A stretch of 64,000 nucleotides of DNA, taken from NCBI RefSeq assembly GCF_014698035.1, contig NZ_JACJSF010000021.1:1-64000 (forward strand), read 5' to 3'. The notes under the pieces are model-generated. The model saw only the letters and a program-made list of their open reading frames with translations. It made no database searches and was not told the DNA's origin. A program made the translations under genes and the position numbers. Positions 19,401 through 25,891 of the stretch are shown piece by piece (position 1 is the first letter of the stretch; every line of letters begins with the position of its first letter). Source of the stretch: Desmonostoc muscorum FACHB-395. GTDB lineage: Bacteria > Cyanobacteriota > Cyanobacteriia > Cyanobacteriales > Nostocaceae.

Positions 19401-19781
19401 CAAGTTGACTTGAATATTTACGCCTTCGTCGGCATCATTCTGCTAGTTGGCATTGTGAAGAAAAACGGGATTATGATGGTTGACTTTGCGATCGTTGCCC
19501 GTCATAACGGCAAAACCCCTTATGATGCTATCTATGAAGCCTGCTTGGTGAGATTTCGTCCAATTATGATGACGACAATGGCAGCGCTTATGGGAACTTT
19601 ACCAATTGCCCTCGGTTTGGGAGCCGGAGCAGATACACGTCGTCCCCTTGGTTTAGCAGTAGTTGGGGGCTTAGTATTCTCGCAGTTCCTCACACTTTAT
19701 TTAACACCCGTTTTCTACACCTACATGGAGTCTTGGCAAACCAAGATGAAAAAACGTAGCTGGCGCAAACAGCCAATTTGA
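16428..19781 (+). CDS. RND multidrug efflux pump (AcrB/HAE1 type) with in-frame minisatellite inserts
   Basis: A 1117-residue proton-driven inner-membrane exporter. The start MNISELFIRRPIMTTLVMVG is typical. The two halves each carry a large periplasmic loop and about six membrane helices; GFVVDDAVVMLENI holds the paired Asp residues of the proton relay. Two insertions are foreign to the family. One at about residues 280-320 is made of SRGAGEQG repeats in a periplasmic loop. The other, at about 540-567 (DEEQGSRGAGEQGSRG), lies in the central cytoplasmic region. Both come from the same G-rich minisatellite and stay in frame. The gene forms an operon with the adaptor, and a terminator follows at 19843-19871. 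No outer-membrane channel gene is adjacent. Confidence 0.93.
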   Translation: MNISELFIRRPIMTTLVMVGILIFGLISYQQLPVSDLPNVDYPTLQVTANLPGASPETMAASVATPLEQQFSSIAGLSSMNSTSSLGTTQLTLQFDLNRDIDGAAQDVQSAIAKGAKQLPTNMPNPPSYRKVNPADQPVLYISLNSSILPLSTVDKYAETLLAQRLSMVDGVAQVQVFGSQKYAVRIQLDPEALSVKGIGIDEVATAIANGNVNLPTGTLYGKQQNSTIQANGQLNDAASYRSLSVAYQNGAPVQLGELGQVLDSVENDKIASWYFPVKKESKGAGEQRSRGAGEQGSRGAGEQGSRGAGEKSSVQNSGVRAIVLAIQRQPGTNTVQVVDAIKKLLPSFRTQIPAAVNMDILYDRSQSIRESVDDVQFTLLLTIALVVLVIFLFLRNISATVIPSLAVPLSIVATFGVMVLLGFSLDNLSLMALTLSVGFVVDDAVVMLENIVRHMEMGESRMEAALNGSREIGFTILSMTISLVAVFIPILFMEGILGRLFREFAVTISVAILVSGVISLSLTPMLCSRFLSPPHHEHESEGDEEQGSRGAGEQGSRGDEEQGREGEILNSESPAPSLQSRIKNFNRRLYNFSENVFNVILGGYDWSLKKSLKYHRTTMVISGAILVATVYLFIIVPKGFVPNADVGQITATTQASEDISFDEMVKHQQAVAAIAYRDPNVDSINSSVGAGGPNASANAGRLLIELKPRHERRLSADEVVQELRPKLSVVPGIKVFLQNPPAINVGGQQTKAQYQFTLQTPNIQELYQYAPALEEKLRSLSDLQDVNSDLQIKNPQVKVDINRDQASALGLTANQIETALSNAYGTRQVSTIYAPDSQYQVIMGVEPKYQQNANALDLLSVRAPSGQLVPLNAIATLSKDVGPLTINHKGQLASVTFSFNLKPGVSLGNVTGKIEELARQTLPPTISTGFQGSAQAFQSSIQGLGLLLLVAILVIYIVLGILYENFIHPLTILSSLPSAGFGAILTLLLFQVDLNIYAFVGIILLVGIVKKNGIMMVDFAIVARHNGKTPYDAIYEACLVRFRPIMMTTMAALMGTLPIALGLGAGADTRRPLGLAVVGGLVFSQFLTLYLTPVFYTYMESWQTKMKKRSWRKQPI
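17268..17363. repeat. In-frame minisatellite in the RND pump gene, copy 1
   Basis: Tandem GGGGAGCAG-type units (15-bp and 9-bp variants such as AGCAGGGGAGCAGAGG). They translate as SRGAGEQG repeats in the pump frame. The array is a multiple of three, so the reading frame is kept. Confidence 0.85.
18050..18132. repeat. In-frame minisatellite in the RND pump gene, copy 2
   Basis: The same GGGGAGCAG class as at 17268-17363, here mixed with GATGAGGAG. It is translated as an acidic, Gly/Gln-rich linker in the middle of the pump. Confidence 0.85.
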
Positions 19782-19842
19782 CACTCTCTCGACTGAACAA
19801 ATAACGCTTGGTTGATTTGTTCTTTTTAATCACTAACTCTTG

Positions 19843-19871
19843 ACTCCCTTCATTTTAGAGGGGAGTTTTTT
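19843..19871 (+). terminator. Terminator of the RND efflux operon
   Basis: ACTCCC (19843-19848) and GGGAGT (19861-19866) form the stem, which can be extended inward by a weaker TT/AG part. A run of six T residues follows. It lies about 60 nt past the pump stop codon. Confidence 0.75.
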
Positions 19872-20022
19872 ATGTATCATAGTTTTTTTTGCTAGTTCAC
19901 TTTGATTAACTTTCCCATAATTGCGATCGCAAATCCCCAGCCTCCAAACATCGAATAGCCGTAGTGTGGAACTTGAGATTAAAGAAAGTAGAATATTCCG
20001 TACAAGAGCTATGTTAATGAGT

Positions 20023-20316
20023 ATTAAAGGTGGATTCATCCAGTTCAAATACTCGTTGACGGAGATAAAAGGTGGATTCATCCGGTTCAAATACTCGTTG
20101 ACGGAGATAAAAGGTGGATTCATCCGGTTCAAATACCCGTTGACGGAGATAAAAGGTGGATTCATCCGGTTCAAATACTCGTTGACGGAGATAAAAGGTG
20201 GATTCATCCAGTTCAAATACTCGTTGACGGAGATAAAAGGTGGATTCATCCAGTTCAAATACTCGTTGACGGAGATAAAAGGTGGATTCATCCAGTTCAA
20301 ACACTCGTTAACGGAG
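20023..20316. repeat. 42-bp minisatellite, seven units
   Basis: Seven contiguous 42-bp units begin at 20023, 20065, 20107, 20149, 20191, 20233 and 20275. They differ at only a few positions (for example CCA/CCG at unit position 19-21 and ATACTC/ATACCC). As 42 is divisible by three, frames on both strands stay open: the + strand gives GGFIQFKYSLTEIK repeats, and the minus strand NEYLNWMNPPFISV and VFELDESTFYLRQR repeats. A + strand frame could begin at ATG 20011, but there is no proper ribosome site, so I treat it as non-coding. Confidence 0.9.
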
Positions 20317-20428
20317 TTCAAAGGCTGAACAAGTCTTAGAATTGCAATACGCTTAGAATAAGTTTTTTTCTCCCCCTGCCCCCTGCCTCCTTCACTCTCA
20401 TATCAGTTTTGCTTAGAGGAATAAAACC

Positions 20429-21052
20429 ATGACTCAAGCCTTACGCAAACTAGTTACATTCGATGAATTTGTTGCTCAGTATCCAGACAACCCACAAAGA
20501 CGTTATGAACTCCATGATGGAGTGATTGTTGAGATGGCGCAACCAGCAGGCGACCATGAAGAGGTTACAGGATTTTTAGCCACAAAAATCACTTTAGAAT
20601 ATAGTCGTTTAAATCTTCCTTATTTCATCCCAAAAACAGTATTCGTCAAACCACTTGAAAACGAATCAGCTTATTCACCAGATGTCCTGATCCTAAATCA
20701 GCCTAATTTAATAAATGAACCTCTATGGAAAAAAACATCTACCGTAAGCCTTGCTGCATCCATTCCTTTAGTGGTGGAGGTAGTGAGTACTAATTGGCGT
20801 GATGATTACCACAAAAAATATGCTGACTATGAACAAATGGGAGTTCCTGAATACTGGATTGTGGACTATGCCGCATTGGGTGGTCGGGAATTTATTGGCA
20901 AACCAAAACAACCTACTATCTTGGTTTGCTGTTTGGAAGAAGGTGAGTATCTAATTAATAAATTTCGAGGTAATGACCGTATCCAATCACCAACTTTCCC
21001 AGAGTTGAATTTAACCGCAGAAAAAATTTTTCGTGCTGGTATAGTCAGCTAA
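20429..21052 (+). CDS. Uma2 family (DUF820) putative endonuclease
   Basis: A 207-residue member of the Uma2/DUF820 family, which has a PD-(D/E)xK nuclease fold and is greatly expanded in cyanobacteria. It shows the N-terminal TFDEFVAQYPDNPQRRYELHDGVIVEM, the motif Asp in YSPDVLIL, and VVEVVSTNWRDDYHKKYADYEQMGVPEYWIVD carrying the E-x-K-type residues. AGAGGAATAAAACC gives a good ribosome site before ATG 20429. The biological role of the family is not settled. The gene stands alone after the 42-bp minisatellite. Confidence 0.9.
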   Translation: MTQALRKLVTFDEFVAQYPDNPQRRYELHDGVIVEMAQPAGDHEEVTGFLATKITLEYSRLNLPYFIPKTVFVKPLENESAYSPDVLILNQPNLINEPLWKKTSTVSLAASIPLVVEVVSTNWRDDYHKKYADYEQMGVPEYWIVDYAALGGREFIGKPKQPTILVCCLEEGEYLINKFRGNDRIQSPTFPELNLTAEKIFRAGIVS

Positions 21053-21159
21053 ATTCACAGCGTCTATTAAAATTAGATCAGAATTCAGGAGTCAAGAGTC
21101 AGAATTGAGAAGTTAGAAGGCAACCACGCGCAACTATTCACGCCGACCTACTTAAAATT

Positions 21160-22104
21160 ATGTCTGACGCAATTATTCAATCTGAATTATTGGATGACAA
21201 ACCTAATAAAGAGCAAAATCTCTGTCAAATTCTCAGTGTACAGGAGTTAAGTGTTCTAAACGATCGCTCCAACTCCAAAGGACTAGTTCAACTGGCTTTC
21301 CACATCACAGTCATGATTTGCAGTGGCTATCTGTGGGGAACAAACTTTGGCAATTGGTCACTGGCTATACCAGCACTGGTAATCTATGGCTTCAGTCTGG
21401 CTTCCATGTTTGCACCGATGCACGAATGCGTTCACAGGACGGCTTTCGCTAACAATCGATTAAATGATGCTGTAGCTTGGTTTTCCGGCTTGCTCTCATT
21501 TTACAACAGCACGTTCTTTCGTCGTTATCATAAATGGCATCATCGCTACACTCGCGTTCCTGACAAAGATCCCGAACTAACCGATCTCAAACCGAGTAAT
21601 CTGGGTAAATACTTGTTGATAATTAGCGGTTTACCGTGGTGGCGGGGTAAATTAAGCGGACATTTTCAGGTGGCGATTGGTCAATTTGACGATTTTCCAT
21701 TTGTGCCAGAAGCCGCACGAGCCGAAGTTATTCGCTCTACTCGATGGCAATTAGGTATTTATGTAAGTGCGATCGCAATCTCAATTCTATTTGGTCAGCC
21801 TTGGTTTTTCCTGTATTGGCTGCTACCCCTGCTTATCGGTCAGCCGATTCTCCGTTTCATTCTGCTAGCAGAACATACAGGTTGCACTCTTGACGCTAAT
21901 CTGCTCACAAATACGCGCACAACCCTAACCCTTTGGCCTGTGAGATTTTTCATGTGGAATATGCCATTTCATGCAGAGCATCATTTATACGCATCAATTC
22001 CTTTCCACGCTCTACCAAAAGCACATCAGCAATTGAGCCAACACTTTACCCATATTGAACCTGGCTATGTGAAAGTCAACTGGGATATCTTAACTAATTT
22101 CTAA
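21160..22104 (+). CDS. Fatty acid desaturase family protein
   Basis: A 314-residue integral membrane di-iron enzyme. The three histidine boxes are clear: HECVH (about 88-92), HKWHH (about 124-128) and HAEHH (about 272-276). Hydrophobic pairs lie before the first box (TVMICSGYLWGTNFGNWSLAIPALVIYGFSL) and between the second and third (IYVSAIAISILFGQPWFFLYWLLPLLIGQP). The family includes acyl-lipid desaturases, carotenoid ketolases and hydroxylases; substrate and position of action cannot be told from the sequence. The next gene, 157 nt downstream, also encodes a His-box membrane oxygenase, so the pair may act on the same lipid or terpenoid pathway. Confidence 0.85.
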   Translation: MSDAIIQSELLDDKPNKEQNLCQILSVQELSVLNDRSNSKGLVQLAFHITVMICSGYLWGTNFGNWSLAIPALVIYGFSLASMFAPMHECVHRTAFANNRLNDAVAWFSGLLSFYNSTFFRRYHKWHHRYTRVPDKDPELTDLKPSNLGKYLLIISGLPWWRGKLSGHFQVAIGQFDDFPFVPEAARAEVIRSTRWQLGIYVSAIAISILFGQPWFFLYWLLPLLIGQPILRFILLAEHTGCTLDANLLTNTRTTLTLWPVRFFMWNMPFHAEHHLYASIPFHALPKAHQQLSQHFTHIEPGYVKVNWDILTNF

Positions 22105-22127
22105 TTGGGCATGGTTATTCTCCTTGA

Positions 22128-22176
22128 TTTCCCCATTCCCCATTTCCCATTTCCCATTCCCCATTCCCCATTCCCT
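22128..22176. repeat. Short tandem repeat (CCCATTC/CCCATTT units)
   Basis: About six heptamer units lie in the gap after the desaturase gene. This is a non-coding short tandem repeat. Confidence 0.8.
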
Positions 22177-22261
22177 TTGATTTTAATTTGCTCTAGACTC
22201 GACCTTAACGCACCTTTGTCAGATCATGAAGAATAATTAAGAAAAACGAGTATAGACAAAC

Positions 22262-23530
22262 ATGATAAAAATGCTAGCTGAAAACTTGATGGGAATTGAG
22301 GCAAGCTTACAAATTAATTGGGTTTGGCTAAATGCCAGCTTACAGTTTGCTAGTTGGGCAATCTTCTCACTTTTACTCGCTGAGGTCTTGAGAGACAGCT
22401 ACCATGCTTTATGTCACCAAGTCAATTGGCTTGCTAAATGGCACAACAAGCACCACATGGCCTATCGCCGCGATTTATCGATAGTTTCCATGAAAATTTA
22501 CCAAGAATCGCAACTCTATCACGACATTTTAGAATCGAGTCTACTGCTGGTGGTGTTGGTAGCCGTTGCCTTAATTGTCCAACAATGGGGGTTATGGCTG
22601 GGAGTAGCTTATGGTTTCACCTTCTTGTATGGCGCGTCTGTGCGGTATTTTCAGGGAAAAATTGATACAGACTACAACCACCTACCCGGCCCTTTAGAGA
22701 CAATTCCATCCATTTGGTGGGTGAATCGGTCTTACCATTGGCGGCATCATTTTGATGATGTTAACGCTTACTACAGTGGTGTCTTTCCCTTAGTTGATAA
22801 AATTCTGGGTACAGGACTGTCTCTCAAGGGGAAAACCATCGCTTTAACCGGAGCATCAGGAGCGTTAGGGCAAGCTTTGGCGGCTGAACTGGTAAAGAAC
22901 AATGCTAAAGTCGTAGCATTAACCACTAATCCAGAAAAATTAGTAGAGCAAGTTGGGGTGAAAGTGGTTCCTTGGCAATTAGGTAATGAAGCCGAACTGA
23001 GGAATAGTTTAGAGAAAGTAGATATTTTAATTATCAACCACGGAATCAATGTCTACGCCAGCCGCACATCGGAGGCTATCAACTCTTCTTATGAGGTGAA
23101 TACCTTTTCAGCATTGCGGTTGATGGATATATTTTCGACAACTGTAACAGGGCCACAAGCAAAAGCAACCAAGGAAATCTGGGTAAACACTTCTGAGGCT
23201 GAGGTTTCTCCAGCACTGAGTCCGCTTTATGAACTCAGCAAGCGATCGCTAGGTGATATTGTTACTCTCAAGCGTTTAGATGGGGATTGTGTAATTCGCA
23301 AGTTAATTCTTGGCCCGTTCAAGAGTCAACTTAATCCCTATGGTGTTATGTCTGCACAGCAAGTTGCTCGTGCGATCTTATTTTTCGCGCGGCGCGACTT
23401 CCGAAATATTATTGTGGCAATAAATCCTCTTAGCTATCTGCTGTTTCCCTTAAAGGAAACCAGCACATCGCTATACTATCGACTCTTCAGCCGGACAGCG
23501 AAAAGTGAACAGGACTTAAGCAAACAATAG
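22262..23530 (+). CDS. Sterol desaturase/fatty acid hydroxylase fused to a short-chain dehydrogenase
   Basis: A 422-residue fusion. Residues about 1-190 form a membrane hydroxylase of the sterol desaturase superfamily, with His motifs HALCH, HNKHH and HWRHH. Residues about 195-400 form a Rossmann short-chain dehydrogenase, starting GKTIALTGASGALGQALAAEL (the TGxxGxxG NAD(P) motif), with LIINHGIN and a late YELSKRSLG matching the YxxxK catalytic pair. Such bifunctional proteins are annotated in other cyanobacteria, but the substrate is unknown. The start may be ATG 22262 or 22271. A perfect palindrome follows at 23549-23576. Confidence 0.85.
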   Translation: MIKMLAENLMGIEASLQINWVWLNASLQFASWAIFSLLLAEVLRDSYHALCHQVNWLAKWHNKHHMAYRRDLSIVSMKIYQESQLYHDILESSLLLVVLVAVALIVQQWGLWLGVAYGFTFLYGASVRYFQGKIDTDYNHLPGPLETIPSIWWVNRSYHWRHHFDDVNAYYSGVFPLVDKILGTGLSLKGKTIALTGASGALGQALAAELVKNNAKVVALTTNPEKLVEQVGVKVVPWQLGNEAELRNSLEKVDILIINHGINVYASRTSEAINSSYEVNTFSALRLMDIFSTTVTGPQAKATKEIWVNTSEAEVSPALSPLYELSKRSLGDIVTLKRLDGDCVIRKLILGPFKSQLNPYGVMSAQQVARAILFFARRDFRNIIVAINPLSYLLFPLKETSTSLYYRLFSRTAKSEQDLSKQ

Positions 23531-23548
23531 CTGAAACCCTGATTTTAA

Positions 23549-23576
23549 GTAGGGGCAATTCATGAATTGCCCCTAC
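23549..23576. repeat. 28-nt perfect palindrome, copy 1
   Basis: The arm GTAGGGGCAATTCA is followed directly by its reverse complement. An identical copy lies at 49398-49425, and a shorter relative is near 39231-39260. It starts 19 nt after a stop codon and could end transcripts, but it is a dispersed repeat. Confidence 0.85.
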
Positions 23577-23715
23577 GGAGTTTAGTTTTGCGACACCGAA
23601 TAGCCAGTCACATCGCTCCAAGTGAGTGCTGATTATTTAATTTTGAAAAAAGCATACTTTTATGCACTTTTAAAATGGAAAGGCTATTCTCTTCCAGATT
23701 TTGAGCATTATTACC

Positions 23716-24102
23716 TTAATATAAAACACTGACCGAATAGGAACGAATTACCGGGTCTATACTGAAAATTGTTAAATTATGTTGTAAAGCTTGACAAATC
23801 AACATCCTATCAAAAGGATCGCGATGTAATAATGGTAAATTCAAGAGTTGAGCAACACTTTCTTCATCTAGGTTGAGACTACTGATTAAATGCTGCTGAC
23901 GCTGTTTAGGAAGGTAGATTTCAGGTGATTCTGGTAATGGTAATTTACCTAATTGATATTTAACAGTTGCTTCCCAAACTGAAACGCAACTTAAATATAC
24001 GTCGTTATTTAAATCACGAATGCTATGTTGTAAATGAATTGGTAATTTTTGATCGCCACTAATAAACCATAAGAATATATGGGTATCTAATAATAGTTTC
24101 AT
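23716..24102 (-). CDS. PIN-domain toxin (VapC-like) of a type II toxin-antitoxin pair
   Basis: A 128-residue PIN-domain ribonuclease. The acidic metal-binding residues are visible: Asp6 (LLLDTHIFLW), Glu44 (SVWEATVKYQ), Asp98 in HRDPFDRML, and Asp116 (FSIDP). Its start codon overlaps the end of the antitoxin gene by 4 nt (ATGA), so the two are translationally coupled. Family members cleave RNA and arrest growth when freed from the antitoxin. The module lies at the left end of an A+T-rich accessory patch. Confidence 0.9.
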   Translation of the reverse strand: MKLLLDTHIFLWFISGDQKLPIHLQHSIRDLNNDVYLSCVSVWEATVKYQLGKLPLPESPEIYLPKQRQQHLISSLNLDEESVAQLLNLPLLHRDPFDRMLICQALQHNLTIFSIDPVIRSYSVSVLY

Positions 24103-24338
24103 TTACCCTCAAAACTATTCAAAATCTCTTCAGGTAAGGGACTATCAAAATCATCTGGAACAATGAACTCCCCAGCACATAAGCCATAAGGTCTAATTTG
24201 TTGAGACGTGACTGAAACTGGTTTAATTTCTGCAATAGGTTTACCTGCTTGCATGATAATAATACTTTCACCTGCTGCTACTTGTTGAAGATAGCTAGTT
24301 AGATTTCGCTGGATTTCATCAACTGTTACGGTTAACAT
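24099..24338 (-). CDS. Phd/YefM-type antitoxin
   Basis: A 79-residue protein beginning MLTVTVDEIQRNLTSYLQQVAAGESIIIMQAGKPIAEIKPV, the classical Phd/YefM DNA-binding half. The C-terminal half (DDFDSPLPEEILNSFEG) is the toxin-binding tail. It normally neutralises the PIN toxin encoded just downstream and represses its own promoter. The promoter is expected in 24340-24430. Confidence 0.9.
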   Translation of the reverse strand: MLTVTVDEIQRNLTSYLQQVAAGESIIIMQAGKPIAEIKPVSVTSQQIRPYGLCAGEFIVPDDFDSPLPEEILNSFEGK

Positions 24339-24434
24339 GAGATGTGTCTGTAGGAATATTTATAGTATATCAAGTTGATAGTTTTAAGCTATAGCAACTA
24401 TTATTCCAGGTTTAGCAGCAGCTTTTAGACTTAA

Positions 24435-24770
24435 TTAAGTAACTGCAAATTCAGTATATTGTCTGATATCGGCTGGTTGAAAGGCTAGAACAATTTTATT
24501 TTTAGGAATACCAGCATTAACAAGTTCATTTGCCATACCGTATTCTGTACCGTCTCTTTGAATCCAGATTTTATCGTTGATGATGTCAATATGGACTAAG
24601 CAACCATGCACCCGTTGATTATTTTCCCAGCCTAATGTTAGTAGTAGGTAATGGTTGGCGGCTTGGTCTATAATTAGTTGTCTTTCTAGCTCTCCGTAAG
24701 CATAGGGGAGTTGGGCGTATTCGTTTAATATTTTTTGAATGATTTGGCGATAATTATCTAAGGTATCCAT
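24435..24770 (-). CDS. XisI family protein
   Basis: A 111-residue protein (start ATG 24770, MDTLDNYRQIIQKIL, with GAGGTGG just upstream). The longer frame from 24812 lies inside the XisH coding region. Family features are GELERQLIIDQAANHYLLLTLGWENNQRVHGCLVHIDIINDKIWIQRDGTEYGMANELVNAGIPKNKIVLAF. XisI with XisH was first described as needed for excision of the fdxN element in heterocysts of Anabaena. Paralogues such as this are numerous in cyanobacteria and are found without any excision element. The start overlaps the XisH gene by 13 nt. Confidence 0.92.
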   Translation of the reverse strand: MDTLDNYRQIIQKILNEYAQLPYAYGELERQLIIDQAANHYLLLTLGWENNQRVHGCLVHIDIINDKIWIQRDGTEYGMANELVNAGIPKNKIVLAFQPADIRQYTEFAVT

Positions 24771-25174
24771 TGCAGTACCACCTCTCGTTTTGAATCGAAG
24801 ACAAGTAAACAAAGGCGTTGATTTTCTAATAATATTTTACCAATTGGTTCTTGAAATAGTTCTGAGTAGGTTTCTTGACGAATAGCCAGATACAAGCGAC
24901 GGTTAGGTTCTAAACGAGTGAGAATATCGTAATATAAGATATATTGCCCTAAAGCATTTTCTAGGTCAGTGACTGGAGAAGCACCTATAAAGCTTTTAAT
25001 TTCGACTGCTATTTTCTCTCCACTTTTTTCGGCGGCTATAAGTTTTTCTGCACCTAAGTCAATATATAAATCTCTTGTACCCCATTTGAGAATAAATGGA
25101 TCTTTAGTGATTTGCCAATTATCTTTTTCTAGGGCATTTCTAACGGCATTATGGTAAATGTCTCTAGCTGGCAT
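24758..25174 (-). CDS. XisH family protein
   Basis: A 138-residue protein beginning MPARDIYHNAVRNALEKDNWQITKDP. A restriction-endonuclease-like core is suggested by YIDLGAEKLIAAEKSGEKIAVEIKSF (Asp, then Glu-x-Lys). The C-terminus LCLLVFDSKREVVLQWIP is typical of the family. It lies upstream of and overlaps the XisI gene, as in all known pairs. No recombinase gene or element ends were found nearby, so a role in DNA excision here is unsupported. Confidence 0.92.
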   Translation of the reverse strand: MPARDIYHNAVRNALEKDNWQITKDPFILKWGTRDLYIDLGAEKLIAAEKSGEKIAVEIKSFIGASPVTDLENALGQYILYYDILTRLEPNRRLYLAIRQETYSELFQEPIGKILLENQRLCLLVFDSKREVVLQWIP

Positions 25175-25462
25175 ATGAGGAAATTTATATTACAATATAT
25201 ACTATATTAATTTGGGAAATTACGGCACTATTTTTTGTTTTGTGGAAAGAGTCTACCTTCGTGGGCTAAAAATAAGATTTCAGAACCCGCTAAGACAGGT
25301 CTTGTCTGTATAGCCGCGAATCTTAAAGACTGGTACTATTTTGATAAAGAATTATTAAATTAAAATTTACAAAAAATTGTTGCTGTTTCATTGTTTACTA
25401 GTATTTAATTAAAAACTATCATGTTTATATTAAAAATAGCCAGGAAGTAAAATGTTGAACAA

Positions 25463-25891
25463 ATGATTAATCAAGAAATTGAAATTTTGCCCCAAATTTA
25501 CTACACTCATAAAATAGATCACAGAAATAATAGTCCCGAAAAATCACAGTGGACTATAAGCGAACTTCAGGAGAGGAACTGTTTTCAATTCTCATTACAG
25601 TCTTGCTTGAATAAACCACTATATATTAGTTGGGGATTATATTTTGAGGATGATAAAGTTGTATATCTAGGAACATCATCTAGTAATGAGGCAGATTTTT
25701 ACCAATTATTTATTGCTAAATTTATAGATAGTAGTCAAAACAGTAATTGGCATGGATATCCCGCAAATCCTACTTGCGGAAAAAATCAAGATATTCCTCC
25801 AGTAAATGTATTACGAGATTGGCAACAACAAAATTATCTTCGTACAACAACTATCCGAAAAATTTCTAAAGGACAAAGATGCAGACTTTAA
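25463..25891 (+). CDS. Hypothetical protein, first gene of an unknown two-gene operon
   Basis: A 142-residue protein of unknown family. The conspicuous part is the C-terminal third: WHGYPANPTCGKNQDIPP, then VLRDWQQQNYLRTTTIRKISKGQRC. A four-codon mini-ORF (ATG at 25452) with AGGAAG upstream ends in TGA that overlaps this ATG, which suggests coupled initiation. The gene overlaps the next one by 13 nt, so the two products probably work together. Base composition is A+T-rich compared with the flanking ahcY and desaturase genes, suggesting acquired DNA. Confidence 0.65.
   Translation: MINQEIEILPQIYYTHKIDHRNNSPEKSQWTISELQERNCFQFSLQSCLNKPLYISWGLYFEDDKVVYLGTSSSNEADFYQLFIAKFIDSSQNSNWHGYPANPTCGKNQDIPPVNVLRDWQQQNYLRTTTIRKISKGQRCRL

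Noticed and set aside
19833..20328. Three long repeat-protein frames (135, 162 and 96 codons) on both strands
   Set aside because: They stay open only because the minisatellite unit is 42 bp. Substitutions between units are non-synonymous in every frame and no start region looks real.
24771..24812. Upstream start for the XisI protein
   Set aside because: The extra 14 residues lie inside the XisH gene and the better ribosome site (GAGGTGG) points to ATG 24770.
24338..25462. Search for an fdxN-like excision element around XisH/XisI
   Set aside because: No recombinase gene and no convincing direct repeats were found in the window.
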